Shown piece after piece: positions 10,423 to 20,679 of a stretch of 64,000 bases of DNA. The notes below the pieces were generated by a model. The model was given only the letters and a program-made list of their open reading frames with translations, had not been told where the DNA came from and did no database searches. Within the stretch, counting starts at the first letter, position 1. Each line of letters opens with the position of its first letter. This DNA comes from Evernia prunastri (taxonomy: Eukaryota > Ascomycota > Lecanoromycetes > Lecanorales > Parmeliaceae). The stretch is taken from the NCBI GenBank assembly GCA_003184365.1, contig NKYR01000017.1, forward strand, positions 62,001-126,000, given 5' to 3'. Both the position numbers and the translations under genes were made by a program.

Positions 10423-11862
10423 TCAACCTTCTCTAAGCACGACACCACTATCCTGCCCTTCATCAGTCTCAGGCCTGACTCTCCATCTCCCTGCAACCTC
10501 TTGCGCCCTCCGTTCAGCTGCACCAGCTCGTGCTCGCATTTCCTCCGCTCGCTGTGTCGCCGCCGCTTCAACATCCCATCCTCTGGCCCTTGCACCAGCA
10601 ACTCTCTCTTGAGCTCTGGCCACCGCTGTTGCCCCTTGTGCCTGTGCTTCCCTCGCCCTCTCGTGTGCCCTGGTCACTGTCTCCGATGCATATCCCTCGA
10701 ATTCTCGACCTCGTTCTTTAGCGCGACGGACCGTTTCTGCAGCTCTCTCCTCTGCCCTTCGTCCCCGGTCCTGGGAGCCCTTGAATCGATCGTTGTCACG
10801 GTGTTCAGTCCTCTTGCCCTCTCTTTCGCTTTTGCGTTCGGCCTTTCTAATCTTGCGATCTGCTCTGCGGGTAGCTTTGACTTCTTTCACTGCAGCTTTG
10901 ACCTCTTTCTTTATCTCTTTTCTCTGGTTCTTGAGCTCCTTCTTGAGCTCTTTACTGTCCCTGCTTGAAAGATCTCGACGTTGCGAGCGAAGGTCATCAC
11001 GCAATTGGCGCACCGACGCGCGCAGGTGGTCTTTCTTGGATGTGTCCAGTTGGAACGAGAGTAATGCGGAACGGATCTGGGCGAGGTCCGCACCTTCCAG
11101 GTCTTTGGACTTGATAGAATCCACAGACGAGGAAGAAGATGAGCAGGAGGACGAGGTGGATAGGGACCGATGGATAGGCTGAGGTGCTGACAGATTGACC
11201 GGCCATTGAGCCTGAAGGTCACGGTACGGGAGACCGGGTTGAAGGGGCCGGGACCCGACGTGTGGGCCTTGCACTGCTGGTGGTATGGCTGCGGCTCGAG
11301 AAGAAGGGTATGAAGGCATTGGGGAGAAGTCCGCGTTAATGTGGATTCGACGAGGGTTGAAGAAATTTTCGTTCCACTCTGCGATAACCGCTAAAATTCG
11401 GTCTCGGCGCCCCGGAGTGTCTTCCCCAACAAACGAATGACGTTCGAGATCTTTTTCTGGCCTCAGCTCTCCGTTACGGACTTCATCGTGCCCAGGAAAC
11501 AGAAAGTTGACAAAGGCTGACCAATCATGGCTTGTGACATCTCGACAAATGTATGTCTCGACTGGAAGAGGGAAGGCGAGATCGTCACGTGCGGTTTTGC
11601 CATTGAACGTGATGGTGTGTTCGACCAAGCTCATATCTACACCAGCCTGGTGTAGATCGGAAACGTCTCGATCTTCGAAGTAAGTGGTCGCGGATGAGAG
11701 ATTGTTCTCATCTGATGGCATTTCTGACGGCAGCGAAGGTCGCATGTAGCCACCCCGTAGGCTTGCTTGAACGGGCTGGCTTGCTGCGTTCGACGAATCT
11801 GCTACCTCTGTATATGGTGGTGGTGGGAGGCCATCCATCTCGAGACTGTTTGTGGTACGCAT
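10423..11862 (-). CDS. Conserved fungal protein with PPPY motif and charged C-terminal helices
   Basis: I do not recognise a characterised family, although the N-terminal half resembles uncharacterised ascomycete proteins. It is one exon of about 479 residues from the ATG at 11862 (another in-frame ATG lies at 11838). The first residues carry PPPPYTE, a class I WW-domain ligand (PPxY). Residues about 40-190 form a plausible folded region (YFEDRDV, TARDDLAFPLP, DVTSHDWSAFVNFLFPGHDE). A serine-rich stretch follows. The C-terminal 200 residues are very rich in Lys, Arg, Glu and Ala and should form long helices or coiled coil. The PPxY motif would suit binding by the Rsp5 ligase encoded at 25 kb, but that link is inference. 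Confidence 0.7.
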   Translation of the reverse strand: MRTTNSLEMDGLPPPPYTEVADSSNAASQPVQASLRGGYMRPSLPSEMPSDENNLSSATTYFEDRDVSDLHQAGVDMSLVEHTITFNGKTARDDLAFPLPVETYICRDVTSHDWSAFVNFLFPGHDEVRNGELRPEKDLERHSFVGEDTPGRRDRILAVIAEWNENFFNPRRIHINADFSPMPSYPSSRAAAIPPAVQGPHVGSRPLQPGLPYRDLQAQWPVNLSAPQPIHRSLSTSSSCSSSSSSVDSIKSKDLEGADLAQIRSALLSFQLDTSKKDHLRASVRQLRDDLRSQRRDLSSRDSKELKKELKNQRKEIKKEVKAAVKEVKATRRADRKIRKAERKSEREGKRTEHRDNDRFKGSQDRGRRAEERAAETVRRAKERGREFEGYASETVTRAHERAREAQAQGATAVARAQERVAGARARGWDVEAAATQRAEEMRARAGAAERRAQEVAGRWRVRPETDEGQDSGVVLREG

Positions 11863-12434
11863 GGTGATAGATACAATCGAAACAAAAGTGTAGACGAAGG
11901 ACTGTGTTGCAATCGATTTGGAGGATACGAAGAGAAATGAGTGATGCAAGTACAATAGCAAGTACACAACTGATGCCCTTACAATTTCTGCCTGTTCAGG
12001 GCCTATATACTCTTATGTAAAAGGCAAGTCGTCGTCAGCCTCATAGTGGTTAAATGAAAGGGATGAGACCATTGCAAAGCAGGTTTCCGTTCCAGCGCGC
12101 AATTTCTCAGACCTGTCCAATGGATTACTTCTGTCTAAGGATTTAATCTTCCAGGCAGCAGCTTGATGGCCAGTGGCTTGAAAGTTGGTAGTCAGGAACA
12201 CGGCTGCAGCTGCCTCGGCTTGGGAAGTATCCTCGGCTTGATTGATTGATTGATTGATTGATTGAATGAATCTCCGTACTCCACACGCTTTCCAAGAACC
12301 GTGCTCGCCGTACTTGTATCAGCTCAAGCTTCACAGCAGCTGCAAACACACGAACCTCAGAACCGAGCTCATAACGAGTACTCTATTGTAGGCAGCCTCA
12401 TAAATTTGTTCAATTTTACCCATCCTTACCACTA
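11863..12434. other. Divergent promoter region between the PPPY gene and NAA10
   Basis: The spacer holds both promoters. It includes a short TGAT/GATT tandem repeat (listed separately). No extra gene is supported. Confidence 0.55.
12239..12268. repeat. (GATT)n microsatellite
   Basis: Six to seven tandem copies of the tetranucleotide TGAT/GATT lie in the NAA10 upstream region. It is a simple sequence repeat with no assigned role. Confidence 0.9.
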
Positions 12435-13197
12435 ATGGATATCCGCGTTCTCACTCCCGCTGATATCCCCCACGTCCAGTCCACCAACATCACAAATCTG
12501 CCAGAGAATTATTTTTTGAAGTACTACCTCTACCATGCCCTTTCCTGGCCCCAACTCTCCTTCGTCGCTGTCGATGTCTCTCGCCCCAAGAAAACTCCCT
12601 ACGACCCCCCTAAAATAGTTGGATATGTACTCGCCAAAATGGAGGAAGAACCGGTGAATGGGATACAACATGGCCACATCACAAGTTTAAGCGTTATGAG
12701 GACACATAGGCGGTTAGGATTGGCGGAAAAGCTTATGAGGCAGAGCCGTACGTTTAAGTTTCTCATCCAAGCTCCCAGTATACCGTTGCAATGGGCAGAC
12801 CGATCATGAATAAGCCATTCATGAAGCTGACGCAAGGCCACCTCGATCAGAAAGAGCTATGGTCGAAACATTCGGTGCACAATATGTGTCTCTTCACGTC
12901 CGACTGGCCAATATCGCCGCCCTACGTTTGTACAGGGACACGCTGGGTTTCGAGGTGGAGAAGGTGGAGTCCAAGTACTACGCTGATGGGGAGGACGCAT
13001 ATAGCATGAAGATGGACCTAGCCGGTTTGCGGGAGGCCTTAGAAGAGACGTATGCGGACGAGGGCGATGAGGTCGGAAGTGTGGGAAAAAAGGAGGAGGG
13101 AAAGAAGGGGGGCGAGAGAGGGAAAAAGAGAAAGGTCAGGTTGGGGAGAGTATTAGGTGTTGGTGATTTGGTAGAGAAGAATGAAAGTAGAATATAG
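12435..13197 (+). CDS. NAA10: N-terminal acetyltransferase A catalytic subunit (Naa10/Ard1)
   Basis: This is the catalytic subunit of NatA, which acetylates the N termini of nascent proteins at the ribosome together with Naa15. Two exons: 12435-12747 and 12851-13197, giving 219 residues. The N terminus (MDIRVLTPADIPHVQ, NLPENYFLKYYLYH) is typical of Ard1. The acetyl-CoA loop is seen as RRLGLAEKLM (R-R-x-G-x-A) just before the intron, and the junction restores RQSQRAMVETFGAQYVSLHVR. The GNAT fold covers about residues 1-155. The tail from about residue 175 is a Lys/Glu/Gly-rich low-complexity segment, longer and more basic than strictly needed for catalysis. The 103-bp intron has a GTACGT donor. 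Confidence 0.94.
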
Positions 13198-13734
13198 TGT
13201 ATGGGATGAAGATGGAAATCTTCTCGATAGGCATCTCTTGTCTATGCCATTTCTCCTTTGCCCTAGAAAATCGTGCTAATGTCCAATTTTCAGCAAGCAA
13301 TCGAGCGTTTCTACGAAAGAGAGCGCTTTCACTGTCCTTTGCACTTGAAGGGCCGGATCCTTGACGAGAAAATTCACAGCAGTCAGGGTTCCGATGTCTC
13401 GAACAATAATCAAGTACTCCTTTGGGATTTTGTTTTTTTTTTTTAAATTATAAAGGATTATATGCGCTGTCTAAATAATCAAAGAATGATTGCTTATAAA
13501 ATCGATTATATAATTATTGACCGATGTGAAATTAAAGGTTTTTCACCTCTACGAGACCCCGAAACTAACATGTTCCGGGCTGCGCGGCCCCAAAATCAAC
13601 CCCCGAAATCCTCAGAACACGTTTCACGAATTGAATTCGTGGGCCTATACTTGTTTGGGGTATGAATTTGTAAAGGATTCAACCTCTCGGGGTACTCTAT
13701 GAAGCGGTAATTTGCCCCTCGAAAATCTATTGCA
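13198..13734. other. AT-rich spacer with a palindrome, no gene
   Basis: A T-run (about 13428-13444) is followed by an AT-rich stretch (13445-13540) and a 17-base near-perfect palindrome at 13625-13641. The region may be the promoter of the LtrA-domain gene. I see no coding signal. Confidence 0.5.
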
Positions 13735-16700
13735 ATGGAAACCACGTCTACGCAGCCTTTGGATTCTTCGACTCCACACCAAGCCTCTCCTGCACATTTC
13801 CATACTGGTCGCCGCCTGAAGAAACTACTAAGGCCGAACGGAAGGAGAGTGCACATCGCTGCTACTCCAGAAGAACATGTTCATCTCACGCGGTATGTAA
13901 AGTCTATGCAATCCCTTACCTGTTTATCTCAAGACGCAATACGTATTTGGGGCACCAGGCATGTGCATCACCATGCTTCTCTCTCACACCAATCTCATTT
14001 CCCACATGAAGAAGCAACCTTGACTCCGAAACGCGTGCAGGACTTTGCCGGATATTGAGGTAGACGAGAATTTCGATTGCTACCTCCATGGCTCACCGGA
14101 ACACGTAAGTTTTCGGGTCCTGGAAGATGCCACTCTTCTCTCATACGCCCTAGCTCGACGCGGTGAGAGAGATCCACGCATTTCATGAGAATAGGAGGCA
14201 TGATCTTCGATCTCAGCATGGCCGGATTTATGATGAGTTTGAGCTTGTCAAATCAGAGCTTGATACATTGGCACAAGAACTCCTCCATTTGAGTGACCAT
14301 GGTGTAGCCCTTGACGCCAACTTCTCAAAATTTGGCTATGATGCCCATATCAGTAAGTAGGGACCCTAGCTCTGTCTAAAACACGAGGTTTACTGATGGA
14401 CTGAGATAGGAACTAAAGATCCAGACTCTTCCACCAGCTCTCTCAGCGGTGAACGGTCTTCGTCTCATCGTGACTGGGAAGCCGAGCGGCGGAAAGGTCA
14501 GGCTTTGAAGTTTTGGAGGAAGCCCATAATCCGTCAGTATTGGCACCGCGGGCTACTCTGGCGAGCATCCGAACACGAGGTTTGGAGCCCATCTTTCCTA
14601 TTTCGAACCCAATCTTGAGCCGCAAGACTTAGTCCAGGAGTAAAACACTGCCGCTACTTCCGACTACTGATCCATTAACTCACTGTTCTTGCCATGGATG
14701 AGCAATGCTGAATCCAAAGTGTGCGTAGGAGGTAGCTTCTTTCGAACTGTTCATTGACCTGCTGTACGTATATTTCGAAGTAAAGTCTTGCTGTTCAATA
14801 CCAAATTTACGAGACAAGATTCCGCAGTAGAATGATCTTTGGCTCCCTTAAGTTGTCTGGTTGCTTTGGAACTTGGCCCAATAGAAGAGATGCTGACCAT
14901 CACATATCCATAGGTATGTCGGAATAATATCCGTCATCGGTGATGCTGCCGCAGAGAACGCAACAGGTCTCAGTTTGCTCAAATTCGCCATCACATTCGC
15001 CTTGGCGTTCAAATTGTGGACTGACCTCACTCTGTTGGTATCCTGGTTTGGTACGAATTCTCCTTTTCCCCTCCCCAAAGTTGAAAATTGTCGCTGATAC
15101 CGCGCAAATGTAGAAACAAGTCCGTCATCCCCTTGGCATACTTGCGCGACTTACTGATCGTTCGTAGATGACATATTTCAACGCATCCTCGTGCTTTTTC
15201 TGATGATTTGTCTCTTCGGCTTCACCTTGAATATTGCCCAGGCTTTTGAGACTACATGGATACAGCTTATTTCATTCTATGTCAGTACCGATTTTCCACC
15301 GTCTTCTTTCAAAGTCATTCTGGCGAGCGGTCAGAAGAAGAGCCATTATGAGAGTTCTGGCATGGGCTGCTTGATGCGTGATGGGGGATCAAGCCAAGCA
15401 AATCAGCAGGTCTGGGGTACTCATAAGCCCGAGAGAGCATTAAGAGGCTGCAATTTCATCTTCATTTGTCCCATTGTCATAGATTCAAGGGCTTAAACCG
15501 CTGGAGCTGCCACCAATTTCAAACGCACGCCAGCCAGCCAGCCGTTGCTTCAGCTGACATTGGATAGCTCGCTCAAAGGCTGTTCCACGCCGTTCATTTC
15601 TTGTGGATCGGATATCTACTGCCAATGGTACGGGTTTATATGATCGTCAACGCTATTTGCATTGCTGTTCCTGCTGCAGTCTGGATCGCCAGCGTTCAAG
15701 TCGAATATCCTGATCGCTTGGCCTTGATTTGGATCGCGATTTTTATTGGCCAGTCTCCCTACGCGAATTTTGGGCTTGCGACCTTGTTAGCTAAAAGTAT
15801 TGGCAGACTTGTTTGGGGTGCTAGCCGTTGCATATGTCAAACGGTGGGGCGAATCCAGCCATTCATCATGGGTAGCGAACCATCCCAATTGGTTTGATTT
15901 CTTTCCAGGTGAGCCGTCTTTTGAAGTCAGGCAACCTAAGTCGGTAGCCGCGACTGACCTTTGTACGATCAGCCATTAACATCGAGCACAAAAGTAAGGG
16001 CTACCTCTATATCAACCTACAATATTGACCGACACTCAACAGCGGAGCGGACTAACGCATTCGTCACATTGGTTTTTGGCTACAGCGTCGTTGCTCTCTT
16101 GTTTCAGAACAAAGCCGCGTATGGCATCAATGCGTAGGTGCTTCGTCTTATTCCGAGAAAATATACTGAAATAAAGTAGGTTCTTTGGTAAAGCCGCCTT
16201 GGGTTTGATTCAGGCCTTCAGCTTCAATTGGCTATATTTCGAGATTGGTAAGGTTATAGAACTCCGATGATTGGCCACGCTAATTCGAATTTGCAGATTC
16301 GTGGAACCTCCACACCCATGCCATCCGCCGGCATTATGTGTCTTGTGAGCTCTACCCTCTTGTTAAATGACGAATCTATCGCTTACGTCCCTGTCGCAGC
16401 GATGCTTTGGACCACTATTCATCTACCGTTCATCATGGCCTATGTCCTGGCTGGGGCAGCTCTGTCCCGGCTGGTATTGGCGACCGACTGTCACGATGCC
16501 AATGTTGAGGACTTGACAGACGCGTATACTGATAGCTCCAAGCCAGAGGTATCTTCCGCATTACGATGGTTCTATTGTGCAGGCTTAGGAATTGCTTTAC
16601 TTTGCATGAGTAGGTTGCATACATCCCTCCAATGTCTTCTCTTGCAGTCCCCACCTGTTGACCGCTAGCCAGGCATCATATCCTTAAGCCACATACACAA

Positions 16701-17241
16701 GTTGTTTGACGGCGAGCGTATTGGGAAGCATTATCGACTGTCCGTACGAATCGCAGTGGCCGTCATCCTCATCTTCCTACCACTAGCCGACTCTCTGAGC
16801 TCGCTGGCACTGGTATCCATCACCACTGGGTTGATAGTACTCACGTTGATGATTGATGTTTATGGTTCAACGTCGATGCATGACGAATTTTGGAAGTGCA
16901 CGTCACAGCGCAGCTACCGTGCACATTGTCCCATTAAGAGGAAGTTGGCTGTGGACGCAGTCAAGACGGGGACGACTATCAAATTGGAGGAGGTCCAAGT
17001 GCTGGATGGTGGTGAAAAAGCCTACCATGATGTATGTCCCATAGGATCACAAATTTCCCCTGGCCCACGCTCACCGGTCTGCAGCAAATATGATAGCTCA
17101 CCCAAGTCCTCAATTGATCGAGAAGTCGTTCTACCAGACATAGATGATACGATTGAGCGGCAAATTAGCGTGCATCACATACTGCTCCCTTTATCTACGA
17201 TCTTAGAAGGATGTTGTCAACGCTTTCATTTTGTTATATAG
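13735..17241 (+). CDS. LtrA-domain multipass membrane protein (low temperature requirement A family)
   Basis: The domain was named from a Listeria gene, and its biochemical role in fungi is unknown. The model has sixteen exons: 13735-13892, 14041-14104, 14154-14352, 14410-14579, 14729-14763, 14914-15050, 15114-15119, 15168-15280, 15568-15748, 15807-15908, 15973-15993, 16043-16133, 16180-16247, 16297-16344, 16400-16609 and 16673-17241, giving 723 residues. The LtrA core begins at EVASFELFIDLLYVGII and includes WFETNDIFQR, NIEHKTERTNAFVTL, KAALGLIQAFSFNWLYFEID, SWNLHTHAIRRHYVS and MAYVLAGAALSRLV, spread over about ten hydrophobic segments. A hydrophilic N-terminal region of about 190 residues precedes it. 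Weak points are the 6-nt exon 7, the GTTTGG donor after exon 4 and the GC donor after exon 9's predecessor (exon 8). The C-terminal tail has no recognised motif. Confidence 0.82.
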
Positions 17242-18488
17242 TCCCTATCGTCTTTGCTTCTTGTCTGTAACGAGTCCAGAATATATGTCGATACCCATTG
17301 CACCCTTTCACTGTAAGGCCAAGCATGCGTAACAAATTCCATGCAGGCCGTACGGCCAGTGTCTTGCTTTGCTTTTCGAAGGTCTGAAGAGATCGAAATT
17401 GTAGCGCAAGCCGAAGTGCCTGACGACGACGATTCTAGGACGGTCGGGAGAGCGAGGTGGTAACGTTGCAGATGATCGGCCAATTCGTTTAGGGAAAGCA
17501 GCCAGGATTGATCCTGCACCGCAGGGGAGATATGTACTCGTACAAACGGCTCAATGGTCAAAGACGGCGATATTACAAGCGAGAAATGACAAAGAAGGAT
17601 CACTTGAGGGACCACCTAGGATCTGGGCATGACCTCCAGAGGTGGAGAAGAAACAGCAGCCATGGGTGGGTAAAGGCATGGATGTTTAAGAGGCGTATGG
17701 CCGCTGGCTACCTGTAAAAGCCTTCAAGGGAGGAAGGCCCAGAGATAGGACTGTCATAATAACGAATTCTCGTGGCAGGATTGATAAAACGGGGTGTGCG
17801 ATCTGGCCAGAGTGATGTTGTATACCTCCGCGCCTTTTGAGGACATCATGTATCCCATGTTCGCCTTGGGTGTCATCGCTACTGGAGCCATCTTCGCTGG
17901 GACCAATCCCGAAAAGACTAAGATTACGTAACGTTACTCAAAGCTCTGTAAGCTCAGTCCTTTTACGATGAATCACGACAAGTAGCTCCGTCGGAAGGAA
18001 GTTACTTGGAAAGAATGTCCCCAGATCCTGATCATGTTTTAATGATTGCAAGTGCCAGAATGCTCGGACCTGCGCCGTTGAGACACACTCGAAGAGGACG
18101 GGAACTTTTTTTTTTTTCAAAACCCTCCATCTTAATCTCTGCATTAGCAGCATCATTTTATCATCACAGTGAATAAGAAGATGAATCGAAAGATAATAAG
18201 GTAACTCTCCCACCGCCAAATGTGAACCCTTTGCTGCCTCGTGATCTCGTGGATACGTACAAGAAAAGCATTCATGGACCCCAATGCCCAGCATCACGGT
18301 TTGAAGAGATCGTGAGGATCGTCAATTCGTCCAAGGATCTAATTTTCAAGCTCAAGGACAGATGCCCACAAAGGCCTTTCACCCTGAATGTAGATGCTCC
18401 GACCTATGCCTATCATGCAACATGTACTAGTACCACGGTGACATATCTGACTACCAGAGCCTACTCAACCGTAAAACAAATACATTCT
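17242..18488. other. Spacer with unassigned short ORFs
   Basis: This lies between the 3' ends of the LtrA gene and the barwin-like gene. A minus-strand frame (17615-17226, 129 codons) and a 38-codon plus-strand frame (17815-17931) are present, but neither matches a family I know. A T-run of about 14 bases lies near 18110. Confidence 0.4.
17815..17931 (+). CDS. Possible small membrane protein of 38 residues
   Basis: The frame starts MLYTSAPFEDI and holds one hydrophobic stretch of about 18 residues (from MYPMFALG to AIFAG) that could span a membrane. A Lys-containing polar tail follows before a TAA stop. An upstream in-frame TAA closes the frame on the 5' side. I do not recognise the family. 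It could be a genuine small mitochondrial or ER protein, a last exon, or chance. Confidence 0.25.
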   Translation: MLYTSAPFEDIMYPMFALGVIATGAIFAGTNPEKTKIT

Positions 18489-19668
18489 TTAGCTGGTGAA
18501 ATGCCACTCGACATCGTGGTAGTTTCCCACGCTCTCAACGAACAGTTGATTGTACAGATGTTGGGAGAGATCAATAGATTGGAGGCCCTACACAATCCCT
18601 TGTCAGATCGATTACTAGCCGGATCCCAGAGGGAGGAACTTACGCAGCCCATGCATTTGTCTGTCAAAGTTCCGTGGATGGTCTTGCCTTGATACACGAT
18701 GGCCGCTGTACGACCGCAGAAGGGGTTCCCATTTGATTGCGTTCCCATCATATCTATATGGTCGTGTTGTCAGTGATTTCCATCCGCATTTCTGGATACT
18801 TAGGGAACAGGTTTGGAGGGAAGCGCACCATGAGCAAGCGCGAAAAAGTCTTCCGAATTTGTATCATTGGACCAGCCACAAGCACCCAGCCCCCCTCCAA
18901 AATAGGTAACGTTGGTGGCGCTGCAAGAGCCTCCAATTTGGCTGCATGAACCGCCAGATATTTGCTGCGTGTTGGTGCTGTCTTGGGTCGCTGGTGGAAC
19001 TGTTGGCGCTTCAACAGGAGCTACTGCTGGAGCACTGACGGAAACTGCAGGCAATGGAGGATTTGGTGCAGGAGCTGCCTGGTTCTGAGCTACTTTGTTA
19101 TCATTCGCCTTTTCTTGAGCTTGATTTGCCTGGTTTTGCGTTTGAATTGACTGCTCTTGAGCCGCCTGGTTCTTATCCGCTTGGGCCTTGTTTTTCTGTT
19201 CTTGAGCTTGGTTGGCCTGGTTCTGAGCTGCTTCTGGGGGGTTCTGCTGTGCTCCTGGAAGCGCGGTTTGAGCAGGGATGACTGCATCTTCCACAGGGGT
19301 GATATGGACGGCTGGTGCTGGGTTTGGTGTAGTTGGTTGTGCGACCTGGTTTTGGTCTTGGTCGGCTGGCTTTGCCCCAGGAGGAAGCCACTGATTGAGT
19401 TCCGTCAGTATTGCTCTCTCAGGTGGTTCCAGAGCCAGAAGACAGATTTCAAGAGACGAAAAGGGTTTCTCGGATTCCAAAAGAAGATTGAAGAGGAATG
19501 AATGATGGGTCAGAAGATATGACTTACGACCGTAACAACGACGTCAACGGTTTCAACCTCGATAACGTCAACCGTCGTAGTGATGGTGATGTCTTGTCTC
19601 TTCTCCAAAGGCATGGCGGAAGACAAGGCCAAGAGGGCGCCGAAAACGAGGGTTGTGGATAGCTTCAT
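18489..19668 (-). CDS. Secreted protein with barwin/expansin-like double-psi beta-barrel
   Basis: Four exons: 19668-19528, 19390-18829, 18753-18644 and 18587-18489, giving 303 residues. Residues 1-19 form a signal peptide (MKLSTTLVFGALLALSSA) followed by LEKR, a likely Kex2 cleavage site. After about 30 Thr/Val-rich residues and WLPPGAKP comes a long linker rich in Gln, Asn and Ala (NQAQ, NQANQAQE types), then Pro/Ala/Val, then the C-terminal domain of about 110 residues: ATNVTYFGGGLGACGWSN, MMGTQSNGNPFCG, TLTDKCMGC, SIDLSQHLY and VEWHF. This is the RlpA-like double-psi barrel of fungal barwin-like proteins such as Asp f 7. It probably acts at the cell wall. Each junction restores the expected domain sequence, and the C-terminal exon only appears after removing a 56-bp intron. 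Confidence 0.88.
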
Positions 19669-20679
19669 GGCTATTGATGGTAATGTTGTGGATGTAAATC
19701 AACTTCGGTCAGAGGATCAGTGAGTAAGGAGTGTGATGAATCGACTAGCGATTGTATTGCTTGGTTGGTGTTCTAGAGTGGACCTGATCGACGTCTATTC
19801 TTTCTGCATGAGTAAGTCTATGAGAATTGAATCGAGGTCTTGATAGAGCAAAGGAAGGTTGGTTGAAGCTGGCTCCCAAGGAATGAATGAATGAATGAAT
19901 GAATGGATGGACGAATGGACGAATGAACGAACGAATGGATGCTGGTCACTAGGACAGCGAAGACAGAGAGATGTAAAGAAAGTGATTCAAGGTAAAGAAT
20001 GCGAGAGGGAGAGAATGGTTGAGAACAGAGTGAAAAGAGTGAGAGTCAAGGAAGGCGGAGGGCACGGAGGGACGTGAACCAATGAAATTTAGTAGAACGC
20101 TTAAGGGCTAAGAGAGCCTAAGACTTAAGAGGTACCAGGCTTGCGGGCCGGGCTTCAGGGGCTTGAGCTCAGGGGTAAGGTACTACTAACCTCTAAGGCT
20201 CTAAGGTACTCGTACCCCAGCTGCGTCTTTATCATGTGGTGATGATTGGCTTAACTTATCCCTCCAAGATTCAAAGCCTTCTTCTGAAAACCCTAGTGAT
20301 ACCTACTAATTGCCTTCCACACTTCCACACCTTCTGTTAATGATCCTGATGCACATACTCTAGGTAGGCGTAGTCGTCTCCTTACCGAAAAGAGAATGCA
20401 TCAGACTCCAGGTCGCAGCGTCGCTTCCTCGGAGCCTCACCAAGTACCCTACTAGATTTCTCAACGAAGCGTCTAACCTGCTTTTCTTCTCAAGGCACCG
20501 CAGCCTTTCGGAGCAATGTGGTTAATATACTCTATGTAGGAAGAATTTCTTAGGTTCCTAAACGCCCAGCATATTCATATCCCTCGGCAGACTTACTTTT
20601 GAAGGATACGTGACCAAGTAGAGGAGCAGAGACGACTTGGGGAAGACAACTATGTGCGAATTGTGAATCTTTGTTGAGG
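19669..20679. other. Spacer, promoter of the barwin-like gene and 3' end of CCZ1
   Basis: The region contains a tetranucleotide repeat (listed separately) and several CTAAG/TACC-type short repeats near 20100-20210. No coding sequence is supported. Confidence 0.5.
19881..19940. repeat. (GAAT)n-type degenerate microsatellite
   Basis: About six perfect GAAT copies are followed by degenerate GGAC/GAAC variants of the same tetranucleotide. It lies about 210 bp upstream of the barwin-like start codon. Confidence 0.9.

Noticed and set aside
17226..17615. 129-codon minus-strand frame downstream of the LtrA gene
   Set aside because: No family resemblance, no convincing neighbours and no supporting splice sites. 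It may be chance.
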